A stretch of DNA of 8,748 nt, taken from Nitratiruptor sp. (GTDB lineage Bacteria; Campylobacterota; Campylobacteria; Campylobacterales; Nitratiruptoraceae). Positions 1 to 5,941 of this stretch are shown here, piece after piece (position 1 is the first letter of the stretch; every line of letters starts with the position of its first letter). The translations under genes and the position numbers were made by a program. The notes under the pieces were generated by a model, which had not been told where the DNA came from, made no database searches, and saw only the letters and a list, made by a program, of their open reading frames with translations. The stretch spans positions 1 to 8,748 of the forward strand of contig WGAX01000177.1 in NCBI GenBank assembly GCA_015494595.1, in the 5' to 3' direction.

Positions 1-173
1 ACTTTTCTTGTCATCGCAACCCTCGCAGCCTCGATCTGGCGCGAATCGATACGGCCATGCTCAAGGGCTTTGATTCCAATTGTTCCAAATGCTAAAGAGT
101 TGCCGCGATAGGCTTTGCCTCTATTGCGGCCCTTTTGCTGTTTTCTATACTTTGTCTTTTTTGGCATCAACAT
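1..173 (-). CDS. rplP: 50S ribosomal protein L16, N-terminal part (runs off the left edge)
   Basis: The complement of the first 173 bases reads MLMPKKTKYRKQQKGRNRGK and continues for 57 codons to the window edge. This is the conserved opening of bacterial L16, including the later SRQIEAARVAMTR segment. L16 sits near the A site of the large subunit and helps organise the central protuberance side of 23S rRNA. The start chosen is the first ATG (171-173), 2 nt after the rpsC stop; an AAGGAG Shine-Dalgarno lies inside the rpsC end. The second in-frame ATG (165-167) is farther from it, and the family normally begins MLMPK. It is the ninth gene of the S10 operon. Only the N-terminal 40% or so is present, because of the window edge and not because of a mutation. 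Confidence 0.96.
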   Translation of the reverse strand, partial: MLMPKKTKYRKQQKGRNRGKAYRGNSLAFGTIGIKALEHGRIDSRQIEAARVAMTRK

Positions 174-175
174 AG

Positions 176-865
176 TTAGCTTCTCCTTCTTGGAGCTCTG
201 CGTCTAGGTCTCTCTCTTCTCTCTGGCTGGATGCCTTTTTGCAAAACCTCGCCTTTGAAGATCCAGACCTTTACACCAATCACTCCATATGTAGTATGAG
301 CTTCAGCAAATCCATAATCAATTTTTGCTCTGAGTGTATGCAAAGGCACGCGACCCTCCAAATACCACTCGGTTCGTGCCATCTCTGCACCGCCAAGTCT
401 TCCTGCAACTTGGACTTTGATTCCCTTCACACCAGCTTTTTGTGCAGCTTGAATCACCTTTTTCATCGCTCTTCTAAAAGCAACACGCCTCTCAAGCTGT
501 GTAGCCACATTTTCAGCAGCAAGCTGCGCTGAAGCTTGTGGACGCTTCTCTTCTTTAATATTGATAAATACCTCTTTGCCAACGAGGCGCTGAAGTTTTG
601 CTTTGAGTTTTTCTATATCAGCACCCTTTTTACCGATGATGATACCAGGTCTTGCCGCTACAATTGTAACGCGAAGTTTCTTTGCTGTTCTTTCAATGAT
701 AATATTGCTAATACCTGCGTAATAGAGCTCTTTTTTAAGAAAATTTCTAATTTTATAATCCTCTTCAACTCTCTCCGGCATCTTATTGTAATCCGGAAAC
801 CATCTAGACTCCCAGTTTCTATTGATTCCAAGTCTTAAACCTATCGGATTGACTTTTTGACCCAT
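176..865 (-). CDS. rpsC: 30S ribosomal protein S3
   Basis: Encodes 229 residues, close to the usual length for S3 (about 210-235). It opens with MGQKVNPIGLRLGINRNWES, the family signature. A type II KH RNA-binding domain follows, with the GxxG loop IIGKKG at about residues 76-81, and then the conserved C-terminal domain with GRLGGAEMARTEWYLEGRVP near residues 156-175. The tail is very basic (RRERPRRRAPRRR). S3 binds the 30S head and forms part of the mRNA entry channel, where it takes part in helicase activity. Its ATG shares one base with the rplV stop (TAATG), and an AAGGA site lies 6 nt upstream inside rplV, so translation is probably coupled. Confidence 0.98.
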   Translation of the reverse strand: MGQKVNPIGLRLGINRNWESRWFPDYNKMPERVEEDYKIRNFLKKELYYAGISNIIIERTAKKLRVTIVAARPGIIIGKKGADIEKLKAKLQRLVGKEVFINIKEEKRPQASAQLAAENVATQLERRVAFRRAMKKVIQAAQKAGVKGIKVQVAGRLGGAEMARTEWYLEGRVPLHTLRAKIDYGFAEAHTTYGVIGVKVWIFKGEVLQKGIQPERRERPRRRAPRRRS

Positions 866-1191
866 TAGCTATCCTTCTTCTGTGCAACTTCTACATAGAT
901 GTGTGAAGTCGGCTTTAAAATTCTGCTAGCTCGCCCTCTAGCCCTTGGTCTAAATCTTTTTAGGTATGGTCCTCTATCTACTCTGCAAGAGGTAATAACT
1001 ACCTCCTCTGGCTCATATCCGCCATTTGCTACTGCGCTTGCAATAACTTTAGAGATCACTTTTGCAGCTTTGTTTGGCATAAATTCAAGGCTTGCAAGTG
1101 CCTCTTCAGCATTCATTCCCTGCACCTCGCGAGCAATAAGTCTCGCTTTTATCGGTGAGAGTCGGATAAATCTTAACACTGCTCTACTCAT
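865..1191 (-). CDS. rplV: 50S ribosomal protein L22
   Basis: 108 residues, a compact L22. The protein reads MSRAVLRFIRLSPIKARLIA at the start and has the conserved AVANGGYEPEEVVITSCRVD segment followed by the basic beta-hairpin (LKRFRPRARGRASRILKPTSHI) that lines the peptide exit tunnel. The open frame extends one codon upstream to a GTG (1192-1194), but the ATG at 1189-1191 is preferred: AAGGATAG is 6 nt from the ATG and only 3 nt from the GTG, and MSxAxxxFIRLSP is the normal family start. It lies 9 nt after the rpsS stop and overlaps the rpsC start by one base. Unlike some relatives it has no long lysine/alanine-rich C-terminal extension. Confidence 0.97.
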   Translation of the reverse strand: MSRAVLRFIRLSPIKARLIAREVQGMNAEEALASLEFMPNKAAKVISKVIASAVANGGYEPEEVVITSCRVDRGPYLKRFRPRARGRASRILKPTSHIYVEVAQKKDS

Positions 1192-1200
1192 CACCTATCC

Positions 1201-1482
1201 TTATTTACCTATTTTCTTTTGCACAGAGCCTTTATGCCCTTTAAAAGTTCTTGTAGGAGCAAACTCACCAAGTTTGAAACCTACATGGTTTTCTGTAATG
1301 TATACTGGTACAAACTGTCTACCATTGTGTACATTGATTGTAAGTCCTATCATCTCAGGAACGATAGTACTTCTTCTAGACCAGGTTTTTATAGGTTTTT
1401 TGTCCCCACTCTCTTTTGCTTTAAGCACTTTTTTCATCAGATGATCATCTACAAATGGTCCCTTTTTAATACTTCTTGCCAT
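1201..1482 (-). CDS. rpsS: 30S ribosomal protein S19
   Basis: 93 residues, the standard length for bacterial S19. It begins [19 protein letters not shown] and carries the family hallmark stretch [20 protein letters not shown], then [33 protein letters not shown]19 binds 16S rRNA in the 30S head together with S13 and contacts the intersubunit bridge. It lies between rplB (11 nt gap) and rplV in the canonical S10 order. A GAGGG site lies just upstream of its ATG. Confidence 0.98.
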
Positions 1483-1493
1483 CTTTTACCCTC

Positions 1494-2321
1494 TTACTTT
1501 TTTCTTCTTGAGATTATAAGTTTGTCACTTGGCTTTTTGCGTCTTGTTTTGTAACCTTTAGTAGGCATACCCCAAGGTGTTACAGGGTGACCGCTTGGAC
1601 CAGTTTTACCTTCACCACCACCGTGTGGGTGATCTACTGGGTTCATCGCACTACCTCTGGTTTGTGGTCTAATACCCATATGGCGACTTCTTCCAGCTTT
1701 ACCAATAACGATGTTGATATACTCTTCATTCCCAACTACACCTACCGTAGCCATACACTCACCAAGCACTTTTCTCATCTCGCCGCTTGGGAGTCTAAGA
1801 ATGACATACTTATCCTCTCTACCCATAATTTGAGCATATGCACCTGCACTTCGTGCAAGCTGTCCACCTTTTCCAGGCTTTAGCTCAATATTATGAACAA
1901 GCGTACCCACTGGAATATTTTTTAGCTTCATCGCATTACCAGGCAACACATCAAGCCCAGCCTCTGCAGCTTGTACAGTATCACCTACTTTGAGACCACT
2001 TGGCTGTAAAATATATCTTTTATCCCCATCACGATAGACTACCAAAGCGATGCGGCAATTTCTGTATGGATCATACTCAATTGTCGCTACGCGACCAGGT
2101 ACGCCAAATTTGTTGCGTTTAAAATCGATAATTCTATAAAGCTTTTTCGCTCCACCCTCTTTATGTCTAGAGGTAATGCGCCCTTGATTGTTTCTACCCG
2201 CTCTTGTTGGCAGTTTGACAAGCAGTTTTCTTACAGTTGGTTTTGCAGTAATATCACTGCTCTCCACCACACTCATAAATCTACGACTAGGCGTATAGGG
2301 TTTATACTTTTTTATTGCCAT
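1494..2321 (-). CDS. rplB: 50S ribosomal protein L2
   Basis: 275 residues, typical for L2. The N-terminal half contains the OB-like RNA-binding domain with the motif GRNNQGRITSRHKEGGAKKLYR. The C-terminal domain has the conserved signature SAMNPVDHPHGGGEGKTG followed by GHPVTPWGMPTKGYKTRRKK. The histidine in this region (DHPHGGG) lies close to the peptidyl transferase centre in known structures. L2 is required for subunit association and peptidyl transfer. The ATG has an AAGGA site 6 nt upstream and lies 9 nt after the rplW stop. Confidence 0.98.
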   Translation of the reverse strand: MAIKKYKPYTPSRRFMSVVESSDITAKPTVRKLLVKLPTRAGRNNQGRITSRHKEGGAKKLYRIIDFKRNKFGVPGRVATIEYDPYRNCRIALVVYRDGDKRYILQPSGLKVGDTVQAAEAGLDVLPGNAMKLKNIPVGTLVHNIELKPGKGGQLARSAGAYAQIMGREDKYVILRLPSGEMRKVLGECMATVGVVGNEEYINIVIGKAGRSRHMGIRPQTRGSAMNPVDHPHGGGEGKTGPSGHPVTPWGMPTKGYKTRRKKPSDKLIISRRKK

Positions 2322-2330
2322 TTTCTATCC

Positions 2331-2612
2331 TTACACCGCTAAGCTTTCTATATTTGCGCCCTCTGGCAGCTTCACATAGAACTTTTTATAGTTATCTCGT
2401 CTCCCCTCAATTCCTCTAAATCGCTTCTTTTTACCTTGCATACGCAAAGAGTTGATTTTAAGAGGAATTACACCAAAATACTCTTTCAAAATCGCTTTGA
2501 GCTGATTTTTTGTCACTTTATCGCTTGTTTGAATAACGATAAATCCCTCTTCTTGAAGGCCCAAGCTCTTCTCTGTATAAACGATTGATTTGATATCTGT
2601 TATATCTGCCAT
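2331..2612 (-). CDS. rplW: 50S ribosomal protein L23
   Basis: 93 residues, the usual L23 size. Recognisable segments are TDIKSIVYTEKSLGLQEEGF near the N-terminus, the YFGVIPLKINSLRMQGKKKRF loop, and the C-terminal RRDNYKKFYVKLPEG. L23 sits at the exit of the ribosomal tunnel and is the docking site for trigger factor and the signal recognition particle. The gene starts 1 nt after the rplD stop; its GAGGG ribosome binding site overlaps the last codons of rplD. This points to translational coupling in the L4-L23 pair. Confidence 0.96.
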   Translation of the reverse strand: MADITDIKSIVYTEKSLGLQEEGFIVIQTSDKVTKNQLKAILKEYFGVIPLKINSLRMQGKKKRFRGIEGRRDNYKKFYVKLPEGANIESLAV

Positions 2613-2613
2613 C

Positions 2614-3228
2614 TTAGCCCTCTTTTACTATTTTTTCCCAAACTGGTTTTTCGATCACAACAGCTCTAAAGGCTGCAGCAAGATAAGCATTGAGCTCATT
2701 TGGCTCGATTAGGTATGCATTTGGCAAGTTTCTAAAAGCCAAGAATGTCTTCTCATCCATACTCTCTTTTACAATCAATGCATCACGCACACCAAGTTTT
2801 TTCATAATTGCTGCTGCATCTTTTGTTTTACCAGACTCAACACTAATGCTATCTACAATATATAAAGCTCCCTCTTGCGCCTTCTCATTGAGTGCAAACT
2901 CTAACGCTCTTCTTTTTTGCTTTTTATTTACTTTTTGAGTGTAGTTTTTCTGATTTGTTGGACCAAATACTACACCACCACCTACAAAAAGAGGAGATCT
3001 AATCGATCCTGCTCTTGCTCCACCTCTTCCCTTTTGCTGCCAAGGCTTTTTGCCACCACCTCTTACTGCACTCCTATTTTTTGTATGCGCATTATTTGCA
3101 CGATGATTTGCCATATAGGCTTTGACATAGAGATAGAGATTATGTGGATGGATTTGGCTATAGCCCTCTGGCAATGCGATTTCACTTGCCTTTTCAAAAT
3201 TCTCATTCAACACGATCGCTTTACTCAT
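2614..3228 (-). CDS. rplD: 50S ribosomal protein L4
   Basis: 204 residues, normal for L4/L1e. The extended internal loop that reaches into the exit tunnel is clear: AVRGGGKKPWQQKGRGGARA followed by GSIRSPLFVGGGVVFGP and the basic VNKKQKRRAL helix. Its ATG overlaps the rplC stop in an ATGA arrangement (4 bp), with AAGGA 7 nt upstream. In gammaproteobacteria L4 also represses its own S10 operon through a leader RNA. The short leader seen here (about 50 nt) does not look like that element, so no such role is claimed. Confidence 0.98.
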   Translation of the reverse strand: MSKAIVLNENFEKASEIALPEGYSQIHPHNLYLYVKAYMANHRANNAHTKNRSAVRGGGKKPWQQKGRGGARAGSIRSPLFVGGGVVFGPTNQKNYTQKVNKKQKRRALEFALNEKAQEGALYIVDSISVESGKTKDAAAIMKKLGVRDALIVKESMDEKTFLAFRNLPNAYLIEPNELNAYLAAAFRAVVIEKPVWEKIVKEG

Positions 3229-3803
3229 TTGACAATCCTTATTTTACCTAGTGCACCGTTTGGCCCAGGAATTGAGCCTTTTACTACCAAAATCATATTT
3301 TCTGGATCAAAGCTAACTACCTCATTTTGGACAGTTACTTTTTTGTTTCCATACTGTCCTGGCATCTTTTGTCCAGGCATAATGCGCCCCGGCCACTCAC
3401 ACATACCAACTGAGCCTGGTGCTCTGTGAAAGCGTGATCCGTGGCTATCAGGTCCGCCTGCAAAGTTCCATCTTTTTACAACACCGCTAAATCCGCGCCC
3501 TTTTGAGTTGAAACTTGTCTTTACTCTTTTGGCTTCATTAAGCGGTGAGTAATCTAAATCTCCAGCCTCTGTATTTGCAACTTTTAAGGTTACAAATCTA
3601 TTAAATTCAGATGAGAGACCATACTTTTTCTGCTGTCCCTCAATCGCCTTATTTTTGCGTTTGCCGTGCGCATAAGCAACAATTGCTCTACTGTTATCCA
3701 ATACCTCACACACTTTTGCTTCTTTAACCTTAAGAAGCGTTACTGGTACACTTGGCACACTAATTGTTCTGCTCATTCCGATTTTTTCTACAATAAACTC
3801 CAT
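3225..3803 (-). CDS. rplC: 50S ribosomal protein L3
   Basis: 192 residues, a little shorter than the E. coli protein (209). The central extended loop is conserved: KGRGFSGVVKRWNFAGGPDS, HGSRFHRAPGSVGMCEWPGR and KMPGQYGNKKVTVQNEVV. L3 is an early 23S rRNA assembly protein whose loop reaches toward the peptidyl transferase centre. The stretch equivalent to the E. coli GQNQTPG, which carries the glutamine methylated by PrmB (Q150), reads GMCEWPG here, so that glutamine is missing. The gene starts 10 nt after the rpsJ stop with an AAGGGG site, and overlaps rplD by 4 bp. Confidence 0.97.
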   Translation of the reverse strand: MEFIVEKIGMSRTISVPSVPVTLLKVKEAKVCEVLDNSRAIVAYAHGKRKNKAIEGQQKKYGLSSEFNRFVTLKVANTEAGDLDYSPLNEAKRVKTSFNSKGRGFSGVVKRWNFAGGPDSHGSRFHRAPGSVGMCEWPGRIMPGQKMPGQYGNKKVTVQNEVVSFDPENMILVVKGSIPGPNGALGKIRIVK

Positions 3804-3813
3804 CTACTTCCCC

Positions 3814-4125
3814 TTACTCGCCCATTGACCTAACTTCAACATCCACCTCTGGCGCTAAATCCAGCTTCATCAGTGAATCCACAGTATCAGGTGTAGCCGA
3901 TACTATATCAATAAGTCTTGCGTGAATTCTAATCTCAAACTGCTCTCTTGAATCTTTGTTAATATGAGGCGATCTAAGAACTGTATATTTTCTGATCTTT
4001 GTAGGCAAAGGAATAGGACCTCTAATCTCTGCGCCCGTTCGCTTTACTGCCTCTACAATTGCAGAGACACTTCTATCCAACACCCTGTGATCGTAAGCGC
4101 GTAGCTTCAATCTAATCTTTTCCAT
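3814..4125 (-). CDS. rpsJ: 30S ribosomal protein S10
   Basis: 103 residues, exactly the expected size for S10/NusE. It reads MEKIRLKLRAYDHRVLDRSV, then the conserved TGAEIRGPIPLPTKIRKYTV and the RSPHINKDSREQFEIRIHAR loop. S10 belongs to the 30S head and, as NusE, also binds NusB and NusG in transcription antitermination and coupling. It is the first gene of the operon here, which gives the operon its name. The ATG has an AAAGG site 6 nt upstream and is preceded by a sigma70-type promoter and a short leader. Confidence 0.98.
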   Translation of the reverse strand: MEKIRLKLRAYDHRVLDRSVSAIVEAVKRTGAEIRGPIPLPTKIRKYTVLRSPHINKDSREQFEIRIHARLIDIVSATPDTVDSLMKLDLAPEVDVEVRSMGE

Positions 4126-4174
4126 TTAAACCTTTCACAAAAGAACTTGTTGCCAATAGCAACCTATTTGGGAG
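4126..4174 (-). promoter_or_regulatory. Short 5' leader of the S10 operon with a small hairpin
   Basis: Taking transcription to begin about 5-7 nt past the -10 box, the rpsJ leader is roughly 46-50 nt long. It contains the inverted repeat 4149-4163 (GTTGC, 5-nt loop, GCAAC on the transcript), which ends 23 nt before the ATG. No T-run follows, so it is not a terminator. The leader is far shorter than the roughly 170-nt L4-responsive leader of E. coli, so regulation by L4 in that form is unlikely. Whether the hairpin has any function is unknown. Confidence 0.35.
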
Positions 4175-4178
4175 CGTA

Positions 4179-4207
4179 ATTATAAATCATAGAGTCTCTA
4201 AAATCAA
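4179..4207 (-). promoter_or_regulatory. Sigma70-type promoter of the S10 operon
   Basis: On the minus strand TTGATT (4202-4207) and a perfect TATAAT (4179-4184) are separated by exactly 17 nt (4185-4201). The -35 matches consensus at 4 of 6 positions. The predicted start is near 4172-4175, about 50 nt before rpsJ. This is the only convincing promoter seen for the nine ribosomal genes on this side. Confidence 0.8.
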
Positions 4208-4214
4208 GAAATTG

Positions 4215-4223
4215 TGCTATAAT
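4215..4223 (+). promoter_or_regulatory. Extended -10 promoter for the ATPase-like gene and rnhB
   Basis: TGCTATAAT combines a perfect -10 hexamer (4218-4223) with the TGn extension (4215-4217). No good -35 is present 16-18 nt upstream, which is common for vegetative promoters of Campylobacterota. Transcription would start near 4230, leaving about 26 nt before the GTG start at 4256. It lies back to back with the rpsJ promoter: the two -10 boxes are only 33 nt apart. Confidence 0.65.
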
Positions 4224-4255
4224 GTATGCAATTTATTTCCTTTTGGGAAGGAAAA

Positions 4256-5320
4256 GTGGATATATTGGAATTCTTTTATGAAAGGGATTTTACAAAACAA
4301 AAGATTTTACCACGAAATCTCCAGCTAACCCCATCCTCTAAAATTTTGCTTTGCGGTACAAAATATAGTGGTAAATTCTCTTTGATACAATCCTATATAC
4401 AAAGGCATCTGCAAAAAGAGGAAACTCTTTTTATCGATTTTGAAGATAGCAGAGCAGACAAAAGCTATATTCAAAACAATATCCAACACTTTATTAATAC
4501 AAAAGAGATTACTACCCTTATTTATTATGCTTATACACCAGACATTACCCTGCCTCAAGTTAGCAATATAGTTATAATAAGCCATAACTCTTTAACCCTA
4601 AATGATTTTAAAGAGTATCGGTTAAAAAATCTATTTTTTAAGGAGTATATAGCCTTTGAAAAGAGGGGCGATATAAAAAGCGCTTTTACAAATTTTTTAA
4701 AAACCGGTAATTACCCAATAGCTGCCAAAATAGAAGAGTTTAGAAAGGAAAAGAGGATTCAAGAGCTTTTGAAGCTTACTTTCAAAGAGAATTTTTCTAT
4801 ATTCAAAGAGACTCTTCCCTACCAAGCTCAAGCAGTCTCCTCTTTTTTTCTCTTTAATCAAATAAAAAAGAGCTATAAAATTTCAAAAGATAGATTCTAC
4901 AGCCTCTTTTATCAGTGGCAAAATGATGGTTACATTGTAGCACTTCCAAAATGGAGAGCAAAGAGAGCAGCAAAAAAGATCTATTTCTTTGACTTTACGC
5001 TTCCTGCAAAACTTACCATCCATAAAGCTTTCCCTAAAAGTTTTGAAAATATGGCTATTTTAGAGCTTGAAGAACAAGAGATCTACTACCTTGAGCCTCT
5101 TGGTATCTACCTACCCCAAAAAGAGGAGATCATTGTTGCTATTCCTTTTGGCAATGCGGTGCGTATACAAGAAAAAATAGATACAATTTTACAAAAAAAT
5201 AGTCTAGCACTAAAAAAAATAACTGTTCTTACCATTGCCACCCACTACAGATATGAGATTGGGACTATAGAGTGTGAGGTGGTACCATTTTATGAATGGG
5301 CATTGAGGAGAAAAGAGTGA
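4256..5320 (+). CDS. Degenerate AAA_14/DUF4143-type ATPase-like protein
   Basis: 354 residues from the GTG at 4256. The order of segments follows ATPases with a C-terminal DUF4143 domain: a P-loop-like GTKYSGKFS (residues 34-42), LFIDFED (58-64), a sensor-like NIVIISHNSLTL (104-115), FFKEYIAF (127-134) and FLKTGNYPIA (147-156), which match the family's 'plsFkEyl' and 'yl..GgfPea' segments. A winged-helix-like region (about 189-232), KKIYFFDFTLPAKL (240-253) and the ending VVPFYEWAL follow. Key residues are gone: the P-loop Ser/Thr is Phe41, no DE pair follows in the Walker B area (LIYYAYTPD), and the DUF4143 nuclease-like acidic motif is not evident. It may therefore bind or hydrolyse ATP poorly or not at all. 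The ATG at 4226 is rejected as start because it lies beside the -10 box, before the expected transcript start; GGAAGGA precedes the GTG, though only 3 nt away. The gene is strikingly AT-rich. The family call is by pattern and the function is unknown. Confidence 0.72.
   Translation: MDILEFFYERDFTKQKILPRNLQLTPSSKILLCGTKYSGKFSLIQSYIQRHLQKEETLFIDFEDSRADKSYIQNNIQHFINTKEITTLIYYAYTPDITLPQVSNIVIISHNSLTLNDFKEYRLKNLFFKEYIAFEKRGDIKSAFTNFLKTGNYPIAAKIEEFRKEKRIQELLKLTFKENFSIFKETLPYQAQAVSSFFLFNQIKKSYKISKDRFYSLFYQWQNDGYIVALPKWRAKRAAKKIYFFDFTLPAKLTIHKAFPKSFENMAILELEEQEIYYLEPLGIYLPQKEEIIVAIPFGNAVRIQEKIDTILQKNSLALKKITVLTIATHYRYEIGTIECEVVPFYEWALRRKE
5305..5319 (+). promoter_or_regulatory. Ribosome binding site that decides the rnhB start
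   Basis: GAGGAG (5305-5310) lies 6 nt before the GTG at 5317. That GTG overlaps the upstream stop codon as GTGA. The alternative ATG at 5296 has no purine-rich site before it, so translation most likely starts at 5317 and is coupled to the upstream gene. Confidence 0.75.
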
Positions 5321-5877
5321 TATGCGGTATTGATGAAGCGGGCAGAGGTCCTCTTGCAGGTCCTTTGGTAGTAGCTGGGGTAGTTTTTACAAAAAAAGTT
5401 TATAAGCTCAATGATTCAAAAAAGCTTACAGCAAAAAGGCGTGAAGAGCTTTTTGATCGCATATGCAAAAACAGCATCTACAAAATAGTGATGATAGATA
5501 ATGAAGAGATCGATACCATAGGCATAAGTGCTGCCATTGCCAAGGCTTTGCGCCAGATTGTAGCGTCGATCAAAGCGGATAGCTACATATTCGATGGCAA
5601 CACCAACTTTGGAGTCCAAGGTATCCAGACGCAAATAAAAGCAGATGAAAGCATCAAAGAGGTGATGGCAGCTTCAATCTTGGCAAAAGTTACAAGAGAT
5701 CGCTTAATGTGTGAATATGACAAACTCTATCCCCAGTACGGCTTTTGCAAACATAAAGGGTATGGCACAAAAGAGCACATCGAAGCGATCCGCCGCTATG
5801 GCCTGTGCCCCTTTCATCGTAAAAGCTTCAAGCCAAAAGCGCTGCAGCCGATACTATTTGAATCACATCCAATCTGA
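5317..5877 (+). CDS. rnhB: Ribonuclease HII
   Basis: 186 residues from the GTG at 5317, a compact RNase HII. The enzyme cleaves the RNA strand of RNA-DNA hybrids and starts removal of ribonucleotides misincorporated in DNA. The four acidic catalytic residues can be placed: D6 and E7 in GIDEAGRGPLAGP, D93 in YIFDGN, and D110 in IKADES (17 residues later, as in Thermotoga RNase HII). Also present are NDSKKLTAKRR, AASILAKVTRDR and the C-terminal YPQYGFCKHKGYGTKEH and CPFHRKSF segments. The ATG at 5296 would give 193 residues but lacks a Shine-Dalgarno. The start codon overlaps the stop of the preceding ATPase-like gene (GTGA), so the two are one transcription and translation unit. Confidence 0.97.
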   Translation: MICGIDEAGRGPLAGPLVVAGVVFTKKVYKLNDSKKLTAKRREELFDRICKNSIYKIVMIDNEEIDTIGISAAIAKALRQIVASIKADSYIFDGNTNFGVQGIQTQIKADESIKEVMAASILAKVTRDRLMCEYDKLYPQYGFCKHKGYGTKEHIEAIRRYGLCPFHRKSFKPKALQPILFESHPI

Positions 5878-5903
5878 AATTTTTCAAGCCCCTTAAAACT
5901 GGG

Positions 5904-5909
5904 TAGAAT
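5904..5909 (+). promoter_or_regulatory. Possible weak promoter ahead of the nfeD-SPFH-DUF2130 unit
   Basis: The 64-nt gap after rnhB contains TAGAAT, a 5 of 6 match to the -10 consensus, which would start transcripts near 5915, about 26 nt before the ATG at 5942. No -35 is evident. A small AT-only inverted repeat just before it (TGAAA/TTTCA, 5875-5886) is too weak to call a terminator. Read-through from rnhB is equally possible. Confidence 0.3.
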
Positions 5910-5941
5910 ACAAATATACAATGAGCTCAAAAGGGAAAATT

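Noticed and set aside
899..1444. Plus-strand open frame of 181 codons opposite rplV and rpsS
   Set aside because: It is antisense to two certain ribosomal genes, spans their junction, has no ribosome binding site and resembles no known protein.
2917..3429. Plus-strand open frame of 170 codons opposite rplD and rplC
   Set aside because: A shadow of the coding strand; the translation is rich in Cys, Ser, Thr and Ile from reversed codons and has no recognisable domain.
1..4125. An embedded extra gene or insertion within the ribosomal protein cluster
   Set aside because: The order rpsJ to rplP is canonical, every gap is 12 nt or less, and all proteins have normal lengths, so there is no room for an extra element.
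4149..4163. GTTGC/GCAAC repeat as an operator or terminator
   Set aside because: The stem is only 5 bp, no T-run follows and no known regulator site is recognised; it is kept only as a possible leader hairpin.
5875..5886. Inverted repeat TGAAA/TTTCA at the rnhB stop as a possible terminator
   Set aside because: It is five A/T-dominated pairs with a 2-nt loop and no T-run after it, too weak to support a call.
5711..5896. Plus-strand open frame of 61 codons overlapping the end of rnhB in another frame
   Set aside because: It lies almost wholly inside the conserved RNase HII C-terminus and has no ribosome binding site.
5921..5941. ATG at 5921 as the start of the NfeD gene
   Set aside because: It has no Shine-Dalgarno and adds a polar MSSKGKI stretch, while AAAAGGG is well spaced for the ATG at 5942.
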